From positions 1 to 33,273 of the forward strand of contig JAUHYW010000093.1 in assembly GCA_030426085.1 (NCBI GenBank): a stretch of DNA of 33,273 nt, given 5' to 3'. The notes beneath the pieces were generated by a model. The model saw only the letters and a program-made list of their open reading frames with translations, searched no databases and was not told where the DNA came from. Made by a program: the position numbers and the translations under genes. Below are positions 1 through 7,488 of this stretch, in pieces (the stretch's first letter is position 1; every line of letters begins with the position of its first letter). The DNA is from a bacterium. GTDB lineage: Bacteria > Myxococcota_A > Bradymonadia > UBA7976 > UBA1532.

Positions 1-539
1 GCCGCCCGCACCGCTTCGCTCGCCCGGCGCACGGCCCGCGCCGCCCGGGCGGCCGCCGCCGCCCGCTGGGCCACATCGCCCCGCCCCCCGCCGCCACCGC
101 CGCTCGGCTCGAACCGCAGCCCCTCGTGGGCCAGCTCCACCGACTCGACCGCGATCTGGCTCTCGCCGGTCAGCTCGGCGACCTCCCACTTGCGGGGCCA
201 GGCCCCCTCGATCTGGTAGCGCCCCAGCTCGGTCCGGCAATCGTTGTCGAGCATGATCACCGACAGCGACTTGCGCACCGAGCGCCCGTTACCCAGCCTC
301 GAGACCAGATCGGCCCAGTCCTGGAGCGTATGCCCGAACGTGTAGCCCCGTTTCAGCGTGATCTCGCCGTATTGCCGCTGCCCGGGCAGCTTGACGGTCG
401 CGTGGTTCCGCCCGCCCTCGACGTGGGCGACGACCTCGTGCTCCGAGGACATCCCGCTCACCCCCTGGAAGTGGGCGACGACGAGGCCGTCGATCTCGAC
501 ATTGAACCGGAATGCGCCGGGTGGTGTGATGCGTGCCAT
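1..539 (-). CDS. T4 gp19-like phage tail / contractile injection tube protein (C-terminus beyond window)
   Basis: The minus-strand frame opens with ATG at 539 and runs off the left edge, giving 179 visible residues. It starts MARITPPGAFRF and carries the hallmarks of the gp19/TIGR02241 tail-tube family in order: GVSGMSSEHEVV near residues 26-37, an EGGRN motif, KLPGQRQYGEITLKRG near 54-69, AWPRKWE near 114-120, and a final ELAHEGLRFEP block near 138-148. Members polymerise into the inner tube of phage tails and extracellular contractile injection systems. The core is complete in about 150 residues. After it comes a run of Gly and then an Ala/Arg-rich tail that continues out of view, which is not typical of the family. 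No other tail gene is visible, so phage tail and injection system cannot be told apart here. Confidence 0.9.
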   Translation of the reverse strand, partial: MARITPPGAFRFNVEIDGLVVAHFQGVSGMSSEHEVVAHVEGGRNHATVKLPGQRQYGEITLKRGYTFGHTLQDWADLVSRLGNGRSVRKSLSVIMLDNDCRTELGRYQIEGAWPRKWEVAELTGESQIAVESVELAHEGLRFEPSGGGGGGRGDVAQRAAAAARAARAVRRASEAVRA

Positions 540-614
540 GCGTCCAATCTAGCAATCTCGCCCGGTCGTCGACACCCCCGAGCCGGGGAGCGGAGAAATT
601 TCGCGCGCCGGCCC

Positions 615-643
615 TTGACGCTCCCTCGGCGATCCACTAGTTT
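615..643 (+). promoter_or_regulatory. Candidate sigma-70-type promoter for tRNA-Asn
   Basis: TTGACG at 615-620 is followed after 17 bases by TAGTTT at 638-643. A start site would fall about 10 bases before the tRNA at 661. The -35 box is near consensus and the -10 box is weak. The rest of 540-660 shows no gene. Confidence 0.5.
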
Positions 644-660
644 CCCCGCCTGCCGACTGT

Positions 661-733
661 TCCGGCATAGCTCAGTTGGTAGAGCAGGCGGCTGTTAACC
701 GCCGGGTCACAGGTTCGAGTCCTGTTGCCGGAG
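661..733 (+). tRNA. tRNA-Asn (anticodon GTT)
   Basis: The full cloverleaf folds. The acceptor stem pairs TCCGGCA (661-667) with TGCCGGA (726-732), with G733 as discriminator. The D stem pairs GCTC with GAGC (670-673 / 682-685). The anticodon stem pairs GGCGG with CCGCC (687-691 / 699-703) around loop CTGTTAA, which places anticodon GTT at 694-696. The T stem pairs ACAGG with CCTGT (709-713 / 721-725) around TTCGAGT. CCA is not encoded. Confidence 0.97.
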
Positions 734-739
734 CTTCCC

Positions 740-779
740 GAAGGCCCGCCGTTCCCCGAACGGCGGGCCTTCTGTTTTT
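740..779 (+). terminator. Intrinsic terminator after tRNA-Asn
   Basis: A perfect 14-bp stem pairs GAAGGCCCGCCGTT (740-753) with its complement (759-772) around a CCCCG loop. It is followed by TGTTTTTC. The stem and T-run sit 6 bases after the tRNA, so the tRNA is transcribed alone. Confidence 0.9.
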
Positions 780-905
780 CGGGGCGAATACGCCCGGGCG
801 GACATCGGGGCGCTGTCGCCATCGCACAGCGGTACAGCGCCGCCACCGCTTGACTCCCCTCGGATCACTGCGCACGATGCGGGCACCCCCGACCGCGGAG
901 GCCGG

Positions 906-2531
906 ATGCTCCGACCCACGTTTCTCGCGCTCACCGGTCTGATGGCGGTGGGCGGGCTCGCCTGCGACGACGATCCGCCGCCCGAAGCCTCGCTGGCCGA
1001 GGTGCCCCACACCCCGGCCGCCGCCTCGAGCCGCCGGCTGACGGGCGAGCAGTACGCCGCCGTCGCCCGCGACCTCTTCGGCCCCGACATCGTGCTGCCC
1101 GGCCGCCTGGAACCCGACAGCCGGGCCGGCGGGTCGCTGGCCATCGGGGCGACGGTCACCGCGGTCTCCGAGCGCGGGGTCGAGCTGTACGTCGACGCGG
1201 CCTACAGCCTCGCCGCGCAGGCCCTCGCCCCCGAGCGCCGGGCGCAGCTCGTCGACTGCGACCCGGCCGCCGAGGCCTGCGTGCGCCGGACGCTCGGCGC
1301 GCTGGGCGAGCGCGCGTGGCGCCGGCCCCTCACCGATGACGAGCTGGGCCGCCTCGCCGCCGTCGTCGACCGGGCCCGCGACGCGCTGGGGGATCCCTGG
1401 GCCGGCCTGGAGTACGGCGTCGCCGCGATCCTGCTCTCGCCGCGCTTCGTCTACCGCTTCGAGGTGCCCGCCGAGGGCGATACGCTGGGGCCGTACGCCA
1501 TCGCCAGCCGGCTGGCCTTCTTCTTGTGGAATCAGGCCCCCGACGCCGCGCTGCTCGCCGCGGCCGCCGACGGCCGCCTCGACACGCCCGCGGGCCGCCG
1601 GGCCGAGGCCGAGCGGATGGCCGCCGATCCCCGCGTCCGGGCCGGAGTGCGGGCCTTCTTCGGCGACCTCTTCGCGCTCGACCGGCTGGACGCGCTGAAC
1701 AAGGCGCCCGAGCTGTTCCCCCACTTCGACGACTCGGTCGCCGCCGCCGCCCGGGAAGAGACCCTGGCGGTCATCGAGCGGCTGGTGGTCGACGAGCGGG
1801 GGGACTACCGCGACATCATGACCACCCGCCGGACCGTCGTCGATCGCAAGCTGGCGTCGATCTACAACGTGCGGGCCCCGGCCCGGGACGGCTTCGGCGA
1901 GGTCGAGCTGCCCGCCGACGGGCTGCGCCGGGGGCTCTTGGGTCACGTCAGCGTGCTCGCGCTGCACAGCCACCCGGTCTCGACCTCGGCGACGCTGCGG
2001 GGCATGTTCGTGCGCGAGACGCTGCTGTGCCAGACCATCCCCGACCCGCCGTCGGGGGTCGACACCTCGATCCCCGAGCCGTCAGGCACCGCGCCCACCC
2101 TGCGCGATCGCATCGACGAGCACCTGGAGTCGCCCGCCTGCCGGGGGTGCCACCTCGTGACCGACCCCATCGGGCTGGGCCTGGAGCACTTCGACGGGCT
2201 GGGCCGCTTCCGGACGACCGACGGCGGGGCGGCCATCGACGCCAGCGGGGATCTGGACGGCGCCCCGTTCGACGATCCGCTGACTCTGGCCGACGCCATC
2301 CGCGAGCACCCCGACTTCGTGCCGTGCCTCGTCGAGCGGTTGTATCGCCACGCGCTCGGCCGGGAGCCGGCGGCCGGCGACGAAGCCCTGCTCGACGCCC
2401 TCACCGCGCGCTTCGTGGGTCGGCGACACGACGTGCTCGGGCTGATGCTCGACATCGCCGAGAGCCCGGCCTTCGCCCGCGGCGCGCTCGATGACACCGA
2501 AGAGGCCGACGCCACCCCGGAGGTGCCCTGA
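906..2531 (+). CDS. DUF1592/DUF1588/DUF1585-family lipoprotein with one CxxCH
   Basis: A 541-residue secreted protein. GGAGG at 897-901 precedes the ATG. The N-terminus is a lipoprotein signal with lipobox GLAC near residue 20. The family's usual order follows: a DUF1587-like RRLTGEQYAAVARDLFG, a DUF1595-like segment with RAWRRPLTDDE, the DUF1592 core with ASRLAFFLW, the DUF1588 block with HPVSTSATLRGMFVRETLLC, then CRGCH, DPIGLGLEHFDGLGRFR and a C-terminal DUF1585 region. The CxxCH suggests one covalent haem. Such proteins are abundant in Myxococcota and Planctomycetes, usually beside a DUF1552 protein as here, and no biochemical role is firmly known to me. Its stop overlaps the next start by one base. 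Confidence 0.9.
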   Translation: MLRPTFLALTGLMAVGGLACDDDPPPEASLAEVPHTPAAASSRRLTGEQYAAVARDLFGPDIVLPGRLEPDSRAGGSLAIGATVTAVSERGVELYVDAAYSLAAQALAPERRAQLVDCDPAAEACVRRTLGALGERAWRRPLTDDELGRLAAVVDRARDALGDPWAGLEYGVAAILLSPRFVYRFEVPAEGDTLGPYAIASRLAFFLWNQAPDAALLAAAADGRLDTPAGRRAEAERMAADPRVRAGVRAFFGDLFALDRLDALNKAPELFPHFDDSVAAAAREETLAVIERLVVDERGDYRDIMTTRRTVVDRKLASIYNVRAPARDGFGEVELPADGLRRGLLGHVSVLALHSHPVSTSATLRGMFVRETLLCQTIPDPPSGVDTSIPEPSGTAPTLRDRIDEHLESPACRGCHLVTDPIGLGLEHFDGLGRFRTTDGGAAIDASGDLDGAPFDDPLTLADAIREHPDFVPCLVERLYRHALGREPAAGDEALLDALTARFVGRRHDVLGLMLDIAESPAFARGALDDTEEADATPEVP

Positions 2532-3880
2532 TGGCCGTCGTGATCAAGGGCGCCCGCCGCGTCGATCGCCCGCATCGGCGCCACATCCTGCGGGGGCTGC
2601 TCGCCGGGGGTGCGGCGGTCACGGTCGGGCTGCCGGGGCTCGATCTGTTCTTGTCGGACAACGGCGACGCCCGGGCCGACGGCGGCGCCATCCCGCCCCG
2701 CTTCGGGCTGTTCTTCTGGGGCAACGGGGTGCACCCCGACGCCTGGGTGCCCGCGGGGACCGGCCCCGACTGGACGCCCTCGCCTCAGCTCGAGCCCATC
2801 GCCCACCTGCGCGAGCTGTTCACCATCGTCAGCGGGTGCGACGTCAAGGTGCCCAACCTCTACCCCCACGGGTCGGGCGAGAAGGGCATCCTCTCGGGCG
2901 CCCCGGTGAAGGTGGTGGGCGAGGTCGAGACCTTCGCCGCGCCGACCATCGACCAGATCATCGCCGCCGAGATCGGGGGCGAGACCCGGTTCGGCTCCAT
3001 CGAGTTCGGCGCCGAGGGCGGCGCGCTGTCCCACACCGGGCCCAACAGCCCCAACCCGACCGAGAACTCACCCCACGCCTTGTTCGAACGCATCTTCGGC
3101 GGCGGCTTCCGAGCCCCGGGCGAGAACACCGATCCCGACCCCCGCATCGCGCTGAGGCGGTCGGTGCTCGACGCGGTGCTGGCCGACGCCGACGCGATCT
3201 CCCGGCGGCTGGGCGCCCGCGACCGCCAGCGGCTCGAGGCCCACTTCGAAGGCATCCGCACCATCGAGCGCCGGCTGGCCCGGCTGGAGGCCGACCCGCC
3301 TCAGCGGCTGGCGTGCATGCGCCCCGAGGGGCCGTCCGGGGCGTTCGACCCGGTCGAGGGGCGGGCCCAGGTCAGCCGCAAGAACCGGGTGATGTGCGAC
3401 ATCATCGCGATGGCGCTGGCCTGCGATCAGACCCGGGTGTTCAGCAACTTCATCACCCAGCCGGTCAACAACATCCTCTTCGAAGGGGCCACCGCCGGGC
3501 ACCACCAGCTCACCCACGACGAGCCGGGCGAGCAGCCCCAGGTGCACACCATCGTGCGCCACCTCGTCGGCGAGTTCGGCTATCTGCTCGAAGCCCTGAA
3601 CGGCATCCCCGAGGGGGACGGCACCGTGCTCGACAACTGCGCCATCCTCGGCACGACCGAGATCAGCTACGGGCGGACCCACAGCCTCGACGAGTTCCCC
3701 ATCCTGGTCGCCGGCCGGGCGGGGGGCACCCTGCGGACCGGGCTGCACTACCGCTCGCCGGGCCGGGAGAACGCCAGCAAGGTGCACGTCACCCTCATGC
3801 GGGCGCTGGGCATCACGACCGCCGGCTTCGGCGCCGACGAGGGCTTCGCCGACGAGAGCATCGGCGCGCTGGAGGCATGA
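2531..3880 (+). CDS. DUF1552-family secreted protein
   Basis: A 449-residue protein whose N-terminus has a twin-arginine-like signal: an RRHILRG motif at about residues 17-23, then a hydrophobic stretch. The body matches DUF1552: FGLFFWGNGVHPDAW near the start, a central helical region with SRRLGARDRQRLE, then IIAMALACDQTRV, and GTTEISYGRTHS followed by PILVAGRAGG. The family resembles the DUF1501/sulfatase-like alpha/beta fold. Function is unknown, but it is almost always coupled with DUF1592-type proteins. It forms an operon with both neighbours through ATGA overlaps. The possible Tat signal would mean export in a folded state, but I could not score it. Confidence 0.88.
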   Translation: MAVVIKGARRVDRPHRRHILRGLLAGGAAVTVGLPGLDLFLSDNGDARADGGAIPPRFGLFFWGNGVHPDAWVPAGTGPDWTPSPQLEPIAHLRELFTIVSGCDVKVPNLYPHGSGEKGILSGAPVKVVGEVETFAAPTIDQIIAAEIGGETRFGSIEFGAEGGALSHTGPNSPNPTENSPHALFERIFGGGFRAPGENTDPDPRIALRRSVLDAVLADADAISRRLGARDRQRLEAHFEGIRTIERRLARLEADPPQRLACMRPEGPSGAFDPVEGRAQVSRKNRVMCDIIAMALACDQTRVFSNFITQPVNNILFEGATAGHHQLTHDEPGEQPQVHTIVRHLVGEFGYLLEALNGIPEGDGTVLDNCAILGTTEISYGRTHSLDEFPILVAGRAGGTLRTGLHYRSPGRENASKVHVTLMRALGITTAGFGADEGFADESIGALEA

Positions 3881-4815
3881 TGAACGCCCGACTCCCCCTG
3901 CTGCTGCTCGGCGCCCTGATCCTGGCGGCGTGCGGCGAAGACGAGCCGGCCGAGGCGCCCCCGACGGACGAGGCCCCGGTCGAGATGGGCCCCTGCGGCC
4001 ACATGGGCGAGCCGACCGTGTTCGTGCTGCGCAGCCTCGAGTTCTTCGCGGCCGAGGACGGCGTCGCCGACGGCCTCGACCTCGACGGGCAGATCAGCGA
4101 GCCGGGCGACGGCAGCGGCTGCGGCAAGCGGGACTACGTCTCGCCCGAAGGCACCCCGGGCATCGACAACCAGTTCGCCCGGCTCATGCCGGCCATCGAG
4201 GCGGTCGGCGGCGAAGGCGGCTTCGAGAGCGCCATCATGCGGGCCATCAACACCGGCGCGGTGCTCGTGACCGTCGAGCTGGCCCACCTCGACGACCCGA
4301 TGGGCGATAGCTGCGTCGACGTCACCCTCGGGCGGGCGCTGGGCGCGCCGGACATCGGCAACGACGGCCTCATCGAGGCCGGCCAGACCTACGACCGGGA
4401 TCACGAGGCGCCGTCGCACAGCGTCGACGGCGCCGAGATCATCGACGGCGGCTTCGAGACGGGCCCGTTCACCCTCGCGCTGCCGATGGTCGTCGACGAC
4501 ATCGAGCTGCTGATCACCATCCGCGACATGTACCTCCGGGGCCGCTTCACCGAAGATGGCGCGGTGCGGGGCATCTTCGCCGGCTCGATCGTGCTCGACG
4601 AGCTCACCGCCTTCATCGACCGCATCGACGAGGGCTCGTCGCTGTTCGCCGCCATGCGCAGCGTGCTGGGGGCCAACGCCGATCTGGACCCCGACGAGGA
4701 CGGCCGCTGCCGGCGCATCTCCATCGCGGTGGGGGTCGAGGCGGTGCCGGCGTTCTTCTTCGACGAGGCGCCGCCCGAGACCTCGACCGAGCCGACCGAG
4801 GCGTCCGCCGAATGA
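3877..4815 (+). CDS. Unknown lipoprotein of the DUF1592/DUF1552 operon
   Basis: A 312-residue protein. ATG codons at 3877 and 3880 both fit, the first overlapping the upstream stop. The signal MNARLPLLLLGALILAACGE has lipobox LAAC. An acidic, Pro-rich linker follows. The mature part contains PCGHMGEPTVFVLRSLEFF, a predicted beta-rich body with two to three Cys pairs, and a segment ADLDPDEDGRC that resembles an acidic calcium-type loop. It ends in an acidic Thr/Glu tail. I do not recognise a named family. Its position as third gene of the operon suggests a surface or periplasmic partner of the two exported proteins. Confidence 0.8.
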   Translation: MMNARLPLLLLGALILAACGEDEPAEAPPTDEAPVEMGPCGHMGEPTVFVLRSLEFFAAEDGVADGLDLDGQISEPGDGSGCGKRDYVSPEGTPGIDNQFARLMPAIEAVGGEGGFESAIMRAINTGAVLVTVELAHLDDPMGDSCVDVTLGRALGAPDIGNDGLIEAGQTYDRDHEAPSHSVDGAEIIDGGFETGPFTLALPMVVDDIELLITIRDMYLRGRFTEDGAVRGIFAGSIVLDELTAFIDRIDEGSSLFAAMRSVLGANADLDPDEDGRCRRISIAVGVEAVPAFFFDEAPPETSTEPTEASAE

Positions 4816-4825
4816 GCCGGGCTCG

Positions 4826-5677
4826 GTGAGCCGCGTCCCCTTCACCTTCGTCAGCCGCCGCCCCGACGGGCCGCTGGACCGGCTCGTCGAGTCGATCTGG
4901 TACGCCCGGGGCCGGGTGCCCTACGCCCGGGAGCGCATCGCGCCCACCGGATCGACCGTGGCGGTGTTCGTCCTGGGCGACCCCATCTGCCAGACGCCGC
5001 GCCACGGGGCCGGCGAGCCGCTGACCACCGACCGCGGCTTCCTGCTCGGCCCGCACGACGGCCCGGTGATCAACGCGCCGCTGGGGGAGACCTTCGCGGT
5101 CGGCGTCGTGAGCACGCCGGTCGGCTGCGAAGCCCTCTTCGGGGTGCCGCCCCGCACGATCCGGGGGCGGGTGGTCGAGCTGGCGACGCGCTGGTCGGCG
5201 GCGGCAGCGCTGCGGGCCGGGCTCGTGACCGACGACGGCCCCGACGCCATGCTCGGCCGGGTGCAGCGACACCTCGAAGCCGCCCGGCCGATCCCCGGCA
5301 CCGGGCGCTGCGCCACCGCGGTCGCGCTGCTGGAGGCCGATCCCACCCGGCCCATCGCCGAGATCGCCGAGGTGCTCGGCATCAGCCACGGGCACCTCGA
5401 TCGCGAGTTCTCCCGCCTCGTCGGCCTGACCCCCCGCATGCTCGCCCGCCTGCTGCGCATGCGCCGGCTGCTCGACGGCCTCGACGTCACCCGCCCGATC
5501 GCCTGGGCCGACCGGGCCGCGGCCCACGGCTGGTTCGACCAGTCGCACTTCATCCGCGACTTCCGGCGCCACACCGGGGTCTCACCCACCCGCTACGTGG
5601 CCATCCAGCGGGCCACCTTCGAGCGCATGCAGGTCCCGCCCGACGGCTCGGCCGGCTTCGTGCCCGACCTCGACTGA
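4826..5677 (+). CDS. AraC-family transcriptional regulator with DUF6597-like N-terminus
   Basis: A 283-residue protein with a GTG start 11 bases after the previous stop. The ATG at 4812 is out of frame. Residues 1-150 form a ligand-sensing-type domain with DRLVESIWYARG and IAPTGSTVAVFVLGDP, matching the DUF6597 type. The C-terminal 100 residues are an AraC HTH pair: IAEIAEVLGISHGHLDREF, then WADRAAAHGWFDQSHFIRDF and RRHTGVSPTRYV. Regulators of this group often sit next to SRPBCC or similar small-ligand proteins, as here. It could regulate the downstream SRPBCC gene or the upstream operon. No effector can be inferred. Confidence 0.9.
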   Translation: MSRVPFTFVSRRPDGPLDRLVESIWYARGRVPYARERIAPTGSTVAVFVLGDPICQTPRHGAGEPLTTDRGFLLGPHDGPVINAPLGETFAVGVVSTPVGCEALFGVPPRTIRGRVVELATRWSAAAALRAGLVTDDGPDAMLGRVQRHLEAARPIPGTGRCATAVALLEADPTRPIAEIAEVLGISHGHLDREFSRLVGLTPRMLARLLRMRRLLDGLDVTRPIAWADRAAAHGWFDQSHFIRDFRRHTGVSPTRYVAIQRATFERMQVPPDGSAGFVPDLD

Positions 5678-5701
5678 GCGCGGCGCCGCCCGGCATGTGA
5701 A

Positions 5702-5714
5702 ATCCGTACAAGCC
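5702..5714 (+). promoter_or_regulatory. Candidate AraC-regulator site upstream of SRPBCC gene
   Basis: ATCCGTACAAGCC forms an AT-richer island in an otherwise GC-saturated gap, about 50 bases before the SRPBCC start and just after the AraC stop. This is an operator or -35-region position. The assignment is inference from position and composition only. Confidence 0.25.
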
Positions 5715-5764
5715 GCCCCGGCCGGCGCGGCGCAGCATGGGCCCACACGACGACCGGAGCCCGC

Positions 5765-6187
5765 ATGCCGACCGCTTTCGCCGCCGACGCCCTCATCGAT
5801 CGCCCCGCCGAGCACGTCTGGCGGATCCTCACCGACTGGCCCGCCGCCCCCCGCTGGATGAACGGCGTCGACGCCATGCGCAGCGACGGCCCGACCGCCG
5901 TGGGCACCGCCCTGACCTTCGAGGCCCGGGGCAAGGCCCGCACGACCCGCATCACCGCCTGTCAGCCGATGCGCTCGGTGACCCTCACCTCGAGCCAGGG
6001 GCCGGTGATGGCCGACTACACCTACGGCATCGAGCCGGTCGACGGGGATCGGGCCCGCGTCTCGCTGGTCGCCGACTGCCGGGTCGCCGGGCCGATGCGG
6101 CTGATGGGGCCGCTGGTGCGCTACGCGATCCGCAAGGCGGACGGCGCGCAGCTCGCGGCGCTCAAGGCGGTGGTGGAAGAGGAGTGA
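5765..6187 (+). CDS. SRPBCC-family (polyketide cyclase/START-like) protein
   Basis: A 140-residue cytosolic protein, the usual size for a single SRPBCC domain. It starts with ADALIDRPAEHVWRILTDWP, the typical first strand plus helix with the conserved W, then PRWMNGVDAMRSDG. A C-terminal helix (GPLVRYAIRKADGAQLAALK) would line the cavity. The fold binds hydrophobic ligands or acts in aromatase/cyclase-type reactions. No catalytic residues can be assigned. GGAGCC upstream serves as a weak ribosome site. It follows the AraC gene by 87 bases, so it is likely that gene's target or partner. Confidence 0.85.
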   Translation: MPTAFAADALIDRPAEHVWRILTDWPAAPRWMNGVDAMRSDGPTAVGTALTFEARGKARTTRITACQPMRSVTLTSSQGPVMADYTYGIEPVDGDRARVSLVADCRVAGPMRLMGPLVRYAIRKADGAQLAALKAVVEEE

Positions 6188-6188
6188 G

Positions 6189-6202
6189 CGGGGCTCGCCC
6201 CG
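6189..6202. terminator. Short GC hairpin between convergent genes
   Basis: CGGGG and CCCCG pair around CTCG just after the SRPBCC stop. The stem is short and there is no T-run, so a terminator role is only suggested by its place between convergent genes (stops at 6187 and 6243). Confidence 0.2.
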
Positions 6203-6242
6203 AACGGGACGCGCGCGCCGAGCGTGATGGCGCCCGGTCGGC

Positions 6243-6977
6243 TCAACCCTGCCAAGCCGGGATCATGCGGTATCCCAGAGCCTCGCGGACGGGTGTGAGG
6301 CGGCCCGGATCCGGACCGGCCGGTGACACCGCCCAGCGTCGGTCGATGTCGCGCAGCGAGAAGTGCGCGTCGCGGTCGGGCTCGTCCCCGGCGTCGATGA
6401 ACCAGTCGAGCACAGGCACTCCACCGCCGGTGACGTCCACGACGAGGTAGTGGTCGATGCGGGCACCGCCGGGCCCCCGTGATCGAGACTGCATGTGGAA
6501 GAGATAGCGACCGGCCGCGGCGTCGGCCACCAGATGGGACGCCTTGGGGTCGATACGGAAGGCCCTCGGACTCTTGCGAAGATCATCGAAGCGGAGGTCG
6601 ACCCGACCCGGTCCCCACCGGGGTGGCTCGACCGGTCTGAAGTAGAGCGGACCCTTCTGCCGCCACACAGCCTTCAACTGGCTGTGCAGATCGTCGCTGA
6701 ACGACTGGTACTCGGTGTCGGGTTCGAGCTCGCCGGGGGTGCGACCGGTCACGACCAGCGTCGCGAGGGTCGCCGACTTGCTCCCGAGGTTCCAGACCGC
6801 GCCGTGCCCCTTCGCGGTCCAGGAGCGGCCCTTGGCGTCGAGCATGCTCACGTTGATCGGAAACATGTCGCCATCGCTCGAGACCTGCGCCACCGCGTCA
6901 CCGTTCGGTGTCTGGAGCGCGGCCGTGAGGATGGCGACGATGGCCAGCAGCAACCAGCGCTCCGGGGAACGCCTCAC
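6243..6977 (-). CDS. Unknown secreted protein with Sec signal
   Basis: A 244-residue protein if the GTG at 6977 is the start. The frame stays open to 7238, but codons upstream of 6977 (TTA, AGA, GGA, TCT, CGA, ACT) are unlike the rest of the window, and starting here puts a signal peptide (VRRSPERWLLLAIVAILTAA, likely cut after AVA) at the N-terminus. Alternative starts are ATG 7127, with AAGGA upstream, or ATG 7133. The mature protein is beta-rich, with blocks such as KGHGAVWNLGSKSATLATLV, LYFRPVEPPRWGPGRVDLRF and IDHYLVVDVTGGGVPVLDWF. I do not recognise the family. Its codon use is somewhat less GC-saturated than its neighbours, possibly a sign of later acquisition. Confidence 0.65.
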   Translation of the reverse strand: MRRSPERWLLLAIVAILTAALQTPNGDAVAQVSSDGDMFPINVSMLDAKGRSWTAKGHGAVWNLGSKSATLATLVVTGRTPGELEPDTEYQSFSDDLHSQLKAVWRQKGPLYFRPVEPPRWGPGRVDLRFDDLRKSPRAFRIDPKASHLVADAAAGRYLFHMQSRSRGPGGARIDHYLVVDVTGGGVPVLDWFIDAGDEPDRDAHFSLRDIDRRWAVSPAGPDPGRLTPVREALGYRMIPAWQG

Positions 6978-7154
6978 CCGCCCGGCGGTGGTGTGGCAGC
7001 CCGGCACGGCGACCCGCCTGCCCGCCGTGGTCTTTCGAGACCGTGCCAGTCCCCTCGAGCGCGTTCTCGCCGGGCCTTCACAGCCTAACTCGACCGCCTC
7101 AGGAGACAAAGTTCCTCCCGATCGCATCGGCATTTCCTTCCCCTCGCCCCACCT

Positions 7155-7196
7155 TGATGAGAGGCGCAACTCGCCTCGAAAACAGATGATGAGAGG
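7155..7196. repeat. Direct repeat TGATGAGAGG, two copies
   Basis: TGATGAGAGG occurs at 7155-7164 and 7187-7196, start to start 32 bases or about three helical turns. The phasing suggests paired binding sites on one DNA face. There is no other support. Confidence 0.4.
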
Positions 7197-7261
7197 GACA
7201 CCCGACCGCCCGCCCCCGACATGGCCGGGGTATCTCAATTCGGAGCACGTCGCGTGCCCCC

Positions 7262-7282
7262 TGGTGCCATTTCATGGCACCA
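7262..7282. repeat. Perfect inverted repeat, operator-like
   Basis: TGGTGCCAT (7262-7270), spacer TTC, then ATGGCACCA (7274-7282). The 9-bp arms are perfect and there is no following T-run, so an operator is more likely than a terminator. The core GGTGCCAT recurs twice upstream of the large kinase (10966-10973 and 11034-11041). Confidence 0.45.
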
Positions 7283-7488
7283 TCTCCTGAAGACGAGGTT
7301 AGGCCATGCCATCTGGCAGATCAACCCCAATTCTGACTTCTCCGGCGTTTATTCCTGCGATATGACAACTCGCGCCGGCCGGCTGCCAGTGAGGGTCACC
7401 CACACACAGTAGAGGTGGGCGCAAGTCCGGATGTCAGTATGCCTGATGCGCGCTTCGCTCACGGATATCGGACGCGCCCGGCGCGCAT

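Larger units (their letters stand above)
6978..7488. other. About 500-bp intergenic region of lower GC with repeats
   Basis: This gap lies upstream of the secreted protein and downstream of the large kinase, both minus strand. Base composition from about 7080 to 7420 is visibly less GC-rich than the flanks. It contains a 10-bp direct repeat and two inverted repeats (7262-7282 and TGCCA/TGGCA at 7307-7318). No convincing ORF or known RNA is seen. It may be a long promoter region or contain an unrecognised small RNA. Confidence 0.5.

Noticed and set aside
6978-7238. N-terminal extension of the secreted protein to ATG 7238
   Set aside because: Codon choice changes sharply upstream of 6977 and the signal peptide would be buried. 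The extension is treated as non-coding, though ATG 7127 cannot be fully excluded.
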